From: Mycobacterium barrassiae
Lineage (GTDB): Bacteria; Actinomycetota; Actinomycetes; Mycobacteriales; Mycobacteriaceae
Direction of reading: 5' to 3'
Assembly (NCBI RefSeq): GCF_025822765.1
Contig: NZ_JACKUK010000029.1
Coordinates: 186,001-250,000, forward strand
Length of the DNA stretch: 64,000 nucleotides
Below the pieces are notes generated by a model. That model did not search any database and was not told the DNA's origin. It saw nothing but the letters and a program-made list of their open reading frames with translations. Below are positions 34,903 to 44,720 of the stretch, one piece after another (within the stretch, counting starts at the first letter, position 1; the number at the start of each line of letters is the position of its first letter). Made by a program: the position numbers and the translations under genes.

Positions 34903-36315
34903 CTAAAAGAGGCGCTTGGCGAGCTTGAGAGCCTTCTCTGTATACGGGGGATAGATCATGGCGCCCAAATCGGGTCGGGTCGGCTTCGTCATGACCGTCT
35001 TCTTGTGGCTGAACTGCTCGAAGCCGAACTTGCCGTGATAGGCACCCATGCCCGACGGGCCGACGCCGCCGAACGGCAGCTTGTTGGTCGAGAACTGGAA
35101 GAGCAGGTGGTTGACCACCATGCCGCCCGCAGTGACCTCCTTGATGACCCGCTCGCGGATGCTCTTGGTCTTGGTGAACAGGTAGGCGGCCAGCGGCTTG
35201 GGCCGTGAGTTGACGAAACCGATTGCGTCGTCGAGGGATTGGACGGTCATCACCGGCAGGATCGGGCCGAAGATCTCATCGGTCATCAGCGGCTCGGCCG
35301 GATCGGGGTCCACCACGACCGTGGGCTCGATGGTGATGTTGGACGCGTCGGAACCACCGCCGACGACGACATTGCCCTTGGTGGCGGCCAATGACGCGGT
35401 CAGCCGGGCGAAGTGGCGCTCGTTGACGATGCGCTTCCCGCCGATCTTGTTCTCGGCCTCGAAACTCGTCACGGCCTTCTTGATCTCGTCGACGAGCTGG
35501 TCGCGGATCTTGGCGTCGGCCAGCACGTAGTCGGGCGCGATGCAGATCTGGCCGGAGTTGATCAGCTTGGTCCACGCGATGCGCTTGGCGGCGACCTCGA
35601 TGTCTGCATCCGCGGAGACGATCACCGGGCTCTTGCCGCCCAGCTCGAGGGTGACCGGCGTCAGATGCGGCGCGGCGGCCTCGTACACCTTGCGGCCGAT
35701 CTCGGTGCCGCCGGTGAAGCAGATGTGGTCGAAGCCCTGGGCGATGAGCTCCTGGCTGCATGCACCGTCGCCCTCGATCACGGCGATCGCGTCGCTGTCG
35801 AGGTAGCGCGGCACCAGTACGGCCATCAGGGCCGAGGATGCGGGGCAGACCTCAGAGGGCTTGAGCACGATGGTGTTGCCCGCGGCGATGGCGCCGACGG
35901 CCGGCCCGAGCGTCAGCACAAACGGGAAGTTCCACGCGCCGATGATCAGCACGGTGCCGTACGGCTCGTACTCGACCCAGCCGCGGCCGGGCAGCTGCGA
36001 CATCTCCAGCAGGCGATAGCGGCGGCGCATCCACTTCTTGACGTTCTTGGCGGCGTCCTTCGCCTCACCGATGGTGCTGGCGATGTCGGCGAGGTAGGCC
36101 TCGAACGGGCTGCGCCCGAGGTCCTTGTCGAGGGCCTCCATGATGGCGCCCTCGTTCTCGCTCATCAGCCGCACGAGGGCATTGAGCTGTTGTTTCCGCC
36201 ATTCGACGCTGCGGGTGCGGCCGGACGCGAAGGTCTCGCGCAGCCTGCGCACGGTGCCGGGGATGTCTGGGGTGGTTGTCGCGGTGGTTTCGGGCGCGAC
36301 GGATTCTGTGGTCAT
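34903..36315 (-). CDS. Aldehyde dehydrogenase, Rv0147-like
   Basis: 470 residues from ATG 36315. Class 3-type ALDH without a long N-terminal extension: WNFPFVLTLGP near 130 (oxyanion Asn), FTGGTEIGRKV near 205, ELGGKSPVIV with catalytic Glu near 227, nucleophile Cys in NSGQICIAPDY near 260 and a C-terminal hydrophobic region. Oxidises fatty aldehydes to acids with NAD(P). Like Rv0147, next to SDR and quinone oxidoreductase genes. A perfect 12-base palindrome 42 bases upstream of its start suggests TetR-type control. Confidence 0.93.
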   Translation of the reverse strand: MTTESVAPETTATTTPDIPGTVRRLRETFASGRTRSVEWRKQQLNALVRLMSENEGAIMEALDKDLGRSPFEAYLADIASTIGEAKDAAKNVKKWMRRRYRLLEMSQLPGRGWVEYEPYGTVLIIGAWNFPFVLTLGPAVGAIAAGNTIVLKPSEVCPASSALMAVLVPRYLDSDAIAVIEGDGACSQELIAQGFDHICFTGGTEIGRKVYEAAAPHLTPVTLELGGKSPVIVSADADIEVAAKRIAWTKLINSGQICIAPDYVLADAKIRDQLVDEIKKAVTSFEAENKIGGKRIVNERHFARLTASLAATKGNVVVGGGSDASNITIEPTVVVDPDPAEPLMTDEIFGPILPVMTVQSLDDAIGFVNSRPKPLAAYLFTKTKSIRERVIKEVTAGGMVVNHLLFQFSTNKLPFGGVGPSGMGAYHGKFGFEQFSHKKTVMTKPTRPDLGAMIYPPYTEKALKLAKRLF

Positions 36316-36356
36316 GGGTGGGTGTCCTTCCTGACCCGAGGATTACCCGATCCTAA

Positions 36357-36368
36357 CCAACCGGTTGG
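36357..36368. promoter_or_regulatory. Perfect palindrome CCAACCGGTTGG, candidate TetR operator
   Basis: Twelve-base perfect palindrome 42 bases upstream of the aldehyde dehydrogenase ATG. A 10-of-12 match lies upstream of the TetR gene at 17336-17347. Short palindromes of this form are typical binding sites for TetR regulators of lipid genes; which regulator binds is not known. Confidence 0.45.
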
Positions 36369-36431
36369 CCCGTCCTGAAGGGGCAACTTCCTGCCCCTCT
36401 ACTCGCCCGTTCGGGCGGTCAGTCCGCCTTC

Positions 36432-37409
<978 letters not shown>

Positions 37410-37452
37410 CTAGCGATTTCGCTTAGGCGAGCTATGCGACGACCGGGTTCGG

Positions 37453-38091
37453 CTAGGGGCGCAGGCTCCAGAGCTTGTTGGCCAGCAGTCGCTGGAAGTT
37501 GTGGACCACCCCGGCGAGGTCTTCGTGACTGCCGACGAAACCGGCGTAGAAACCCATCCCCCAGACCATCGCGACGAGCAGTTCCACGAGCTCGGTGACG
37601 TTGGTGTCGGTGGTGAGTTCGCCGTTGGCGATCGCGTCGTTGACCGCCCAGGTGATGAACTCGCGCGACGTCCGCAGCGAATCGTGCTCGTCGCCGATCA
37701 GCTCGGGGTGGCGCTGAGACTCCAGCACCGAGGTGACGAGAAACGCTGCCGCCGAACGGTCTTCGGAATTGGTCTGCATCGCGGCGCTGAAGAACGCTCC
37801 GAGCCGGTCCAGGAGGCTCGTCGCCTCCTCGGCCCGGGCTTTGCCCGCGCTAACTACCTGTGCGTCGATTTGCTCGACCACCTGACCCCACAACACTCGC
37901 TTACTCGCGAAGTAGTGGTTGATCGCGGGGCGCGTCAGACCGGCGCGAATGGCGATCGCCTGAAATGTCGCCGCGTCGTATCCGAGTTCGCTGAAGACCT
38001 CGCGTGCGGCTCGTATGATGCGCTCCCGAGTCTCCGCGGCCTTCGCTGCGGGTGGGCGACCCGGACCCCTACTCGCGATATGTTGCGGCAC
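37453..38091 (-). CDS. TetR family regulator, Rv0144-like
   Basis: 212 residues from GTG 38091 (VPQHIASRGPGRPP); the frame is open to 38238 without similarity. GRPP hook, TetR_N helix-turn-helix at about 20-65 (FQAIAIRAGLTRPAINHYFASK) and a C-terminal domain with SAAFLVTSVLESQRHPEL. In M. tuberculosis a TetR gene (Rv0144) sits beside the Rv0145-Rv0149 genes, so it is a candidate regulator of the methyltransferase/aldehyde dehydrogenase series. Divergent from a second TetR gene 145 bases away. Confidence 0.88.
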   Translation of the reverse strand: MPQHIASRGPGRPPAAKAAETRERIIRAAREVFSELGYDAATFQAIAIRAGLTRPAINHYFASKRVLWGQVVEQIDAQVVSAGKARAEEATSLLDRLGAFFSAAMQTNSEDRSAAAFLVTSVLESQRHPELIGDEHDSLRTSREFITWAVNDAIANGELTTDTNVTELVELLVAMVWGMGFYAGFVGSHEDLAGVVHNFQRLLANKLWSLRP

Positions 38092-38236
38092 GGTCAAATT
38101 GTGCCACAGCCCACTTGTGGACCTACGGGGTATCACCTTCCGGGTAGCTCGGAGCGTCCTTCCAGCAAATTTTTCGCGATATGCCGGCGCGATGCGACGT
38201 AGAGAATTCGATACGGCGGGCGCTAGGTTCGGAGCC

Positions 38237-38803
38237 ATGGCCAGCGTCGCATCTCGGGAGGCCTACTTCGAGACCGGGCTCGAAGTGTTGTCCGATCTCG
38301 GCTATGGGGGGCTCAAGCTCGCCGAGGTCTGTAACCGCCTCGGTGTCACCACCGGTTCCTTCTATCACTACTTCACCAACTGGCCGGCCTACACCAAGGA
38401 CCTGGTCGAATACTGGGTGCAGGAGCGGACCGTCCAGACGGCCGACGCGGTGCGCAGCGAAACGGACCCGCGCCGCCGCATCGACATGATCATCCAGCTC
38501 GGCCTGGGGCTCCCCCACGGAGCCGAGGCGGCGATCCGGGTGTGGAGCTCTGTCGATCCGGAGGTGCACGCCGTCCAGGCCGCCGTGGACCGGCAGCGGT
38601 TCGACGTAGCCTACGAGTCGGCGTACGAGATCCTGCAGAGCAAGCGGAAAGCCGAGGTCTTCGCACTTTGGGCGGTATACCTCCTCGTCGGTTACGAGCA
38701 GGCCGCGCTGCCCCACGACGCCGCAGCGCTGCAGTGGATCGCCGAACGGCTGCGGGTCGCGCTCGACACGGACGGGTTTGCCTCGGTGCCCGACAGTGAC
38801 TGA
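38237..38803 (+). CDS. TetR family regulator
   Basis: 188 residues from ATG 38237 (MASVASREAYFETG). Helix-turn-helix at about 5-55 (LKLAEVCNRLGVTTGSFYHYFTN). The C-terminal domain (HGAEAAIRVWSSVDPEV) is short and like that of many uncharacterised mycobacterial TetR proteins. It overlaps the following membrane-protein gene by eight bases, so it is the first gene of a three-gene run with that gene and the FUSC transporter, which it may control. Confidence 0.88.
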   Translation: MASVASREAYFETGLEVLSDLGYGGLKLAEVCNRLGVTTGSFYHYFTNWPAYTKDLVEYWVQERTVQTADAVRSETDPRRRIDMIIQLGLGLPHGAEAAIRVWSSVDPEVHAVQAAVDRQRFDVAYESAYEILQSKRKAEVFALWAVYLLVGYEQAALPHDAAALQWIAERLRVALDTDGFASVPDSD

Positions 38804-39320
38804 CGCAGCGACTGCAATCGACGATTCACCGGACGGGGTCCACCATGTTGTCGCGCTGCTGCGCGAGCGTCTCTACGGGGCAATCTCCTGTTTGGCGACC
38901 TTGGCCATCCTGGCCCGCTACAGCGACGAGGACACCAGCGCGCTGGCACGGATCCTCGACATCGCGGTAGCCACCGGTGGCCTGTGGGCCGCGAGCCTGC
39001 TCTCGCACTGGGTGGCCCACCTCGCGGTGTTCGGACGTGCTCCGCAGGGGCGCGACGCCCTGCGGATCGTGCAGACGTCCGGCCAGATCGTGGCGGCGGC
39101 CGTACCCCCGCTGATCGTCCTGTTGGTCGCGGTGTTCGGCATCCTCGACACCGACACCGCGATGTGGATCGCGATGTGGACGCTGATCGGTGAACTCGGA
39201 CTCATCGCGCTGCTGGCGGTGCGGAAGACCCGGTTGCCGTGGTGGCAGCGGGCGCTGGCGGTAGCCGGGCTCGTGGGCGTGGGGCTGATCGTCGTCGTCA
39301 TCAAGATAATTGCGCACTGA
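38796..39320 (+). CDS. Membrane protein of unknown function
   Basis: 174 residues from GTG 38796, overlapping the TetR stop. Four hydrophobic segments (about 25-45, 55-75, 105-128 and 148-170) with a conserved-looking AVATGGLWAASLLSHWVAH. No family recognised with confidence. Ends one base before the FUSC gene start, so the two are likely translated together. A role as a small partner of the transporter is inferred only from position. Confidence 0.75.
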   Translation: MTDAATAIDDSPDGVHHVVALLRERLYGAISCLATLAILARYSDEDTSALARILDIAVATGGLWAASLLSHWVAHLAVFGRAPQGRDALRIVQTSGQIVAAAVPPLIVLLVAVFGILDTDTAMWIAMWTLIGELGLIALLAVRKTRLPWWQRALAVAGLVGVGLIVVVIKIIAH

Positions 39321-39321
39321 C

Positions 39322-41487
39322 ATGACGAGCTGGCGGCGGCGCGCGGTTGATCTGCTCCGCAAGCGCGACCCTGAGTTCGATGCGCTGCGTCGCGCCGCCC
39401 GCGCGGCGATTGTGGTTCCCATTTCGGCCGCAGTCGGCTTCGCCGTCGGAAGTGGTTCGCAGACACCGCTTATGGCGATCTTCGGCTCGGTGGCGCTGCT
39501 GATCATGGTGGACTTCCCGGGTAACCGCCCGGCGCGCGCGCTGGCCTACTGCGGTCTGGGCATCAACGGCGCGGTGCTGATCACCCTCGGAACGCTGGTG
39601 GCACCCCATCCCGCGATCAGCGTCGCGGTGATGTTCGTTCTCGGTGTGGTGGTGACGTTTTCGGGTGTGCTCAGCGAGATCATCGCCTCCGGGCAACGCG
39701 CCACCCTGCTGACATTCGTGCTGCCCGCCTGTACGCCCGTCGGGCCCATCTCCGAACGTCTTCTCGGCTGGTTCATCGCGTTGGCGGTGTGCGTGCCCGC
39801 GGCCTTGTTCCTCTTCCCGCCCCGCCATCACGACGAACTGCGCAGGCACGCCACCCAGGTGTGCACGCGGCTGGCCGATGCGCTCGAGGGCACCGGGACG
39901 GCCAAGGATGCGACGCGCGCGATGAATGCGCTGTGGGAGAGCTTCCTCGGCGCCGACTTTCGCCCCGTCGCACTCACCGCAGGCAGCCGGGCGCTGGTGC
40001 GGGTGGTGGACGACCTCGGCTTCCTCGCCGACCGGATCACCGACGACACCGGGCGCATGCTCGGCACCCTGAAGGCACCGCTCATCCGGGTGTTGCGGGA
40101 TTGCGCCGCGGTGCTCAACATCTCCGAACCGGCTGCGCGGGCAGCCCGGGGAGCGGACCTCAACTCGGCACTGGCCGAGCTGAGATCTATTGCGCAGGGC
40201 CGGTATCGCGACGACATCATCGAGATACTCGCCGAGCCCGACGACGCGGCGGCGGTGGCCGTCGGACGAAAGCTGTTGGGGCGCCGTACATTCTCGGCCA
40301 CCGTCGGCGTGACGGGCCGCATCATCCGCAATGCGGCCGAGGCCGACGCCCGTCCGGTATGGGCCCGCGTTCTCGGTCGACGGCTGCCGCCGACAGGGGT
40401 GGCGGATTGGGTGATGCCGGAGACGACCGCGGTCGCCACGATCACCAAGGGTCTGCTGGCCACCAGGGCGGTGGTGCTGCGCAACAGTCTGCGCACCGGT
40501 CTCGGCCTCGCGCTGGCCGTCGCCGTCACGCACGTCTTCCCGCTGCAGAACGGGTTCTGGGTGGTGCTCGGCGCGATGTCCGTTCTGCGAAGCAGCGCGT
40601 TGACGACGGGAACCCGGGTGCTGCGTGCAGTCGCAGGCACCGCGATCGGCCTACTGATCGGTGTCGTGGTCATCGAGTTGGTCGGCGTCGACCCGATCGT
40701 GATGTGGTCGCTGCTGCCGCTGGTGGCGTTCGGTTCGGCCTTCGTGCCAGAGGTCGCGTCGTTCATCGCCGGCCAGGCGGCCTTCACGATGATGGTGCTC
40801 ATCATCTTCAATCTCATCGCCCCGACCGGTTGGAGTGTGGGGCTTATCCGTATTCAGGACGTCATCGTCGGCGCCATGGTCGGCATCGTCGTTTCGCTGC
40901 TGCTGTGGCCACGCGGTGTGCGGACCCGGGTGTCGAAAGTCATCGACGATGCGTTCACCGTCGGTGCCGACTTCCTCACGGCCGCCGTCTTGCGCGTCAC
41001 CCGCGGAGCATCCGAGGAGGCCACCAACCGGGTCATCGCGCTCAGCCACGAAGCCCTGGAGGCGTCGCGAACCGTGGATGACGGTGTGCGCCAGTACCTT
41101 TCGGAGAGCAGCGGTAACGCCGACGTCCGAGCTCCCCTGGTTCGTCGCGCCAACCGAGCGGCCAGACTGCGCGCCGCCGCCGAACTGATCGCCGACATCG
41201 TCCCACCGCCGCACGGCGTGTACGAACGGACCCGCGCGGTGCTGGAAGCGCACACCGAGGCAGTGTGTCGTGTCCTCACCCGTCGGTCACTGGGCCTTTC
41301 GGTGCAACCGATCAGCGACGACTTCGTCATCGCGTTGCGCGCCGAGGCCACCGACGACGAGTTGGCCGTCGCCGCGGCCCTGCCCTTGGTGACCGCCGCG
41401 GCGCACATCGGCGAATTGGAATTGCTCTATCCGAGAAGCGATTCCCGGCACGAGAGCGATCTTGTGCTCAAACGCGGTGGGGCATGA
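39322..41487 (+). CDS. FUSC family membrane transporter
   Basis: 721 residues from ATG 39322. Two hydrophobic blocks of about six helices each (about 30-165 and 395-530) flank a central helical region, with a cytoplasmic C-terminal domain, the architecture of FUSC/aromatic-acid exporter (AaeB-like) proteins. Motifs include NGFWVVLGAMSVLRSSALTTG and FNLIAPTGWSVGLIRIQDV. Probably exports aromatic acids or related compounds; substrate not predictable. Part of the TetR-membrane protein-FUSC run. Its last 20 bases overlap the convergent pirin gene. Confidence 0.88.
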   Translation: MTSWRRRAVDLLRKRDPEFDALRRAARAAIVVPISAAVGFAVGSGSQTPLMAIFGSVALLIMVDFPGNRPARALAYCGLGINGAVLITLGTLVAPHPAISVAVMFVLGVVVTFSGVLSEIIASGQRATLLTFVLPACTPVGPISERLLGWFIALAVCVPAALFLFPPRHHDELRRHATQVCTRLADALEGTGTAKDATRAMNALWESFLGADFRPVALTAGSRALVRVVDDLGFLADRITDDTGRMLGTLKAPLIRVLRDCAAVLNISEPAARAARGADLNSALAELRSIAQGRYRDDIIEILAEPDDAAAVAVGRKLLGRRTFSATVGVTGRIIRNAAEADARPVWARVLGRRLPPTGVADWVMPETTAVATITKGLLATRAVVLRNSLRTGLGLALAVAVTHVFPLQNGFWVVLGAMSVLRSSALTTGTRVLRAVAGTAIGLLIGVVVIELVGVDPIVMWSLLPLVAFGSAFVPEVASFIAGQAAFTMMVLIIFNLIAPTGWSVGLIRIQDVIVGAMVGIVVSLLLWPRGVRTRVSKVIDDAFTVGADFLTAAVLRVTRGASEEATNRVIALSHEALEASRTVDDGVRQYLSESSGNADVRAPLVRRANRAARLRAAAELIADIVPPPHGVYERTRAVLEAHTEAVCRVLTRRSLGLSVQPISDDFVIALRAEATDDELAVAAALPLVTAAAHIGELELLYPRSDSRHESDLVLKRGGA

Positions 41488-42436
41488 GCGCACCGGGCGG
41501 GATCGCGCCGAACTTTCCGGCGTTGTAATCCTCCAGGGCCTGAACCAGTTCGGTCTTTGTGTTCATCACGAACGGGCCGTAATGAACTACGGGCTCGCGG
41601 ATGGGTTTGCCGCCCAGCAGCAGGACTTCAAGTGCGTCCCGGTGGGACTCCTGCGAGGAGTCGGCGCTGACGTTGATCCGGTCGCCAGGTCCGAGCACCG
41701 CGAGTTGGCCCTGGTGAATCGGGTGGCCGACGGGGCCGACCGACCCGCGGCCGGACAACACGTACACGAGCGCGTTGAAGTCGCGGTTCCACGGCAGATT
41801 CAGCCGGGCACCGGGCTCAATCGTCGCGTGCGCCAACGTGATCGGCGTGTGCGTGGCGCCCGGACCCCGCTGTCCCGCGATGTCGCCCGCGATCAGCCGC
41901 ACCAGCGCCCCACCGTCGTCGGAGGACAGCAGCTTGACCTGCTCACCCTCGATGGCCTGGTATCGCGGTGTCGCGAACTTGTGCTTACGCGGCAGGTTCA
42001 CCCAGAGCTGGATGCCGTGGAACAGCCCGCCACTCTCGACCAGTTCGGCCGGCGGCGTCTCGATGTGCAGGATCCCCGACCCCGCGGTCATCCACTGCGT
42101 GGCGCCGTCGGTGATCAGGCCGCCGCCTCCGTGGGAGTCCTGGTGGGCGAAGCGCCCGTCGAGCATGTAGGTGACGGTCTCGAAGCCGCGGTGCGGATGC
42201 CAGTCGGTGCCCCTCGGCTCGCCCGGCTCGTATTCGACCTCGCCCATCTGGTCCATGTGGACGAACGGGTCGAGATCGGCGGTGCTGACTCCGGCGAATG
42301 CACGCACGACGGGGAAGCCTTCACCTTCGTAACCGCGCGGGCCGGTGGTGATGGAGCGGACCGGTCGCTCGGTGTCGGCGGGTTCGGCCGCGGCGATCCG
42401 CGGCAGTGTCAGGGTGTCGGCGCTGATAGCAGGCAT
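41468..42436 (-). CDS. Pirin family protein
   Basis: 322 residues from ATG 42436 (MPAISADTL). Bicupin: N-terminal cupin with metal ligands in DWHPHRGFETVTYMLDG near 92-108 and HQDSHGGGG, pirin core MTAGSGILHIE, then C-terminal cupin with NALVYVLSGRG. Some bacterial pirins are quercetin dioxygenases or redox-sensing partners; the role here is not predictable. A 17-base-arm hairpin separates it from the ptsI gene upstream. Confidence 0.9.
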   Translation of the reverse strand: MPAISADTLTLPRIAAAEPADTERPVRSITTGPRGYEGEGFPVVRAFAGVSTADLDPFVHMDQMGEVEYEPGEPRGTDWHPHRGFETVTYMLDGRFAHQDSHGGGGLITDGATQWMTAGSGILHIETPPAELVESGGLFHGIQLWVNLPRKHKFATPRYQAIEGEQVKLLSSDDGGALVRLIAGDIAGQRGPGATHTPITLAHATIEPGARLNLPWNRDFNALVYVLSGRGSVGPVGHPIHQGQLAVLGPGDRINVSADSSQESHRDALEVLLLGGKPIREPVVHYGPFVMNTKTELVQALEDYNAGKFGAIPPGALMPHRV

Positions 42437-42485
42437 GCCATCGATAACCGGACTGCAGTCCGATTTATTCCCGGGCCAACTTCTC

Positions 42486-42551
42486 CTCGCGAGCAGACGC
42501 AAGAGTGCGTGTCGCGGCGGCGTGTCTGGTCGCTTTGCGTCTGCTCGCGAG
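42486..42551. terminator. Hairpin with CTCGCGAGCAGACGCAA arms
   Basis: Perfect 17-base arms CTCGCGAGCAGACGCAA (42486-42502) and TTGCGTCTGCTCGCGAG (42535-42551) around a 32-base loop, three bases after the ptsI stop. It shares the GCGAGCAGACG core with the hairpin at 24403-24462. Terminator of ptsI and barrier to read-through into pirin is likely; the recurrence suggests a dispersed repeat family. Confidence 0.75.
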
Positions 42552-42553
42552 AA

Positions 42554-44215
42554 CTAGCCCAGGACCGCCAGGGCCGCGGCCCGCGCGTCTGCCGCAGTGC
42601 TGGCGGCGAGCACGGCTTCGGCCGCCTCACGGCACTGCGTCAGCGACGCCTCCGCGAGTCTCGCGCCGACGCCCTGGACGGCAGCGGCCGCAGCCGACAA
42701 CGACGTCACGCCGAGCCCGGCGAGTACACATGCCAGTAGCGGGTCCGCGGCGGCCTCCCCGCAGACGCCGACCGGCTTACCCGCCGCGACGCCCGCCTGC
42801 GCCGTCATCGCCACCAGAGACAGCACCGCCGGCTGCCACGGGTCGGTGAGCACCGCGAGGTCGGCCGACATGCGATCGGCGGCCATCGTGTACTGGGCCA
42901 GATCGTTGGTGCCGATCGACAGGAAGTCGATATGGTGCAGGATCCGCTCGGCGAGCAGCGCCGCCGCCGGAACCTCGATCATCACTCCTGGCGTCAGTCC
43001 GTACGAACGTGCTTGTGCCGCAAAGTGTTCAGCTTCTTCAGCCGTCGCGATCATCGGCGCCATCACCCACGGCGCGTTGCCGGTCCGCCGGCCCGCAGCA
43101 GCGATGGCCTCGAGCTGCCTGCTCAACAACCCCGGATTGCCCGCGGCGATCCGAATGCCCCGCACACCGAGCGCGGGGTTGGCCTCCTCGGGATGCCCCG
43201 CGAACTTCAGCGGCTTGTCGGACCCTGCGTCGAGCGTCCTGATGACCACCTTGCACCCGGCGAAGGCGTCGAGCACCTCGGCGTAGACATCGGCCTGTTC
43301 CTCGATGCCGGGTTCGGTGTCGCGGTCGAGGAAGCACAGCTCGGTGCGGAACAGGCCGACGCCCTCGGCCGCCGTCAGGCGTGCGGCCCGCGCGGCGGCC
43401 CCGTCAGCCACGTTGGCGAGGATCGCGACCTTATGCCCGTCGGCTGTGGCACCGGGGCCGCTCCAGCGTGCGGCGCGCTGGGCGTCGCGCTTCGCGGCAG
43501 CCACCGCCTCTCCCGCGATCACGGGGTCGGGTGTGACGACGACGGTGCCGGCCGTGCCGTCGACGAGCACCATCGTTGCGGCACCGACGGCGTCGAGCCC
43601 TTGGACGGCGACGACGCACGGGATGCCTAGCTGGCGCGCGATGATCGCGGTGTGGCTGGTGGGCCCGCCCAGGGCCGTGGCCAGTGCGACGACGCGCGTC
43701 GGGTCGAGGCCTGCGGTGTCGGCGGGGGCGAGGTCGTCGGCGCACAGGATCGACGGCACATCGGGCACCGGGACGCCGGGTTCGGGCAGGCCGAGGAGTT
43801 CGGCGAGCACCCGGTCGCGGATGTCGTTCAGGTCCGTCACGCGCTCGGCCATCAGCCCGCCCATCTGGGTGAACATGTCGACGAACTGCTCGATCGCGCC
43901 GACCACCGCGCGGACGGCGGGAGCGCCCGCGTTGATCCGCTTCTCCGCGGCGCCGAGCCAGGCACGGTCCTGTGCCAGGGTCGCGGTGGCCGACAGCACC
44001 TCCGCAGCGGCGCCCGAGGCGAGTGCCGCGCGGTCCCGCAACCGTGACGCGACCGCGGCCGCGGCGGCCGAAAACCGGGCGGCCTGAGCAGAGCGGTCGG
44101 ATTCGGGCACCTCACCGGTCCACTCCCCCTCGAGCGAGGGCAGCCGACCGGGCCGGATCACCGGCGCGTACGCGACGCCGGGTACCACCGGCACACCGCG
44201 CAGAACAGTGCTCAT
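42554..44215 (-). CDS. ptsI: PTS enzyme I (phosphoenolpyruvate-protein phosphotransferase)
   Basis: 553 residues from ATG 44215 (MSTVLRGVPVVPG). N-terminal HPr-binding and phosphohistidine domain with GGPTSHTAIIARQLGIP near 190 (active His); TIM-barrel PEP domain with GVGLFRTELCFL near 290, RTLDAGSDKPL near 332, MIEVPAAALLA near 428, SIGTNDLAQYTMA near 450 and catalytic Cys in GVCGEAAADP near 500. Takes phosphate from PEP and passes it to HPr. Divergent from ptsH with 98 bases between starts; no sugar-specific EII is seen here. Confidence 0.95.
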   Translation of the reverse strand: MSTVLRGVPVVPGVAYAPVIRPGRLPSLEGEWTGEVPESDRSAQAARFSAAAAAVASRLRDRAALASGAAAEVLSATATLAQDRAWLGAAEKRINAGAPAVRAVVGAIEQFVDMFTQMGGLMAERVTDLNDIRDRVLAELLGLPEPGVPVPDVPSILCADDLAPADTAGLDPTRVVALATALGGPTSHTAIIARQLGIPCVVAVQGLDAVGAATMVLVDGTAGTVVVTPDPVIAGEAVAAAKRDAQRAARWSGPGATADGHKVAILANVADGAAARAARLTAAEGVGLFRTELCFLDRDTEPGIEEQADVYAEVLDAFAGCKVVIRTLDAGSDKPLKFAGHPEEANPALGVRGIRIAAGNPGLLSRQLEAIAAAGRRTGNAPWVMAPMIATAEEAEHFAAQARSYGLTPGVMIEVPAAALLAERILHHIDFLSIGTNDLAQYTMAADRMSADLAVLTDPWQPAVLSLVAMTAQAGVAAGKPVGVCGEAAADPLLACVLAGLGVTSLSAAAAAVQGVGARLAEASLTQCREAAEAVLAASTAADARAAALAVLG

Positions 44216-44313
44216 TCGTTGAATCTTTCGCCCAAACGGCCAATTCGGCGGGCATTGTCGAGAGGATTCCGCCATCACGTTTCTCATCGGCGATCCCACG
44301 ACCCAGGAGCACC

Positions 44314-44571
44314 ATGCCCACCAAGACCGTCATCGTCGGCTCCGCCATCGGTCTGCACGCCCGCCCCGCGGCCATCATCGCCGAGGAGGTGGTCAAGGCC
44401 GGGGTGCCCGTCGCTCTCTCGCTGGACGGCGGTGAACCCGTCGATGCAGGCTCGGCGCTGATGATCATGACCCTTGGGGCGGGCAACGGCGCGGAAGTGA
44501 CCGTCACCTGCGACGACGCCGACGTGCTGGCCACCGTGGCCGGGTTGGTCGCACAAGACCTGGACGCCTAG
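44314..44571 (+). CDS. ptsH: Phosphocarrier protein HPr
   Basis: 85 residues from ATG 44314, with CAGGAG six bases upstream. Active His15 in IGLHARPAA; a Ser aligned with regulatory Ser46 lies in DAGSALMIMTLG (residue 47), so HPr-kinase style control is possible in principle, though no such kinase is seen. Accepts phosphate from enzyme I, encoded divergently. Confidence 0.95.
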   Translation: MPTKTVIVGSAIGLHARPAAIIAEEVVKAGVPVALSLDGGEPVDAGSALMIMTLGAGNGAEVTVTCDDADVLATVAGLVAQDLDA

Positions 44572-44720
44572 GCCCCCGCAAACCGGCCCCCACAAATTGC
44601 GGACCTGACCCCCCTCGCCACCCCCTTAGGATTGGCTGGATGTGGGGGACAGCCGGGGGTTTGCTGTGGGCGTATCTGCCCGTCGCAGGCCCGGTGACTA
44701 TCGGGGGAGGTGCATAGCGA

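Noticed and set aside
44572-44720. G/C runs between ptsH and mycP1 as a terminator
   Set aside because: No uninterrupted complementary arms of useful length were found.
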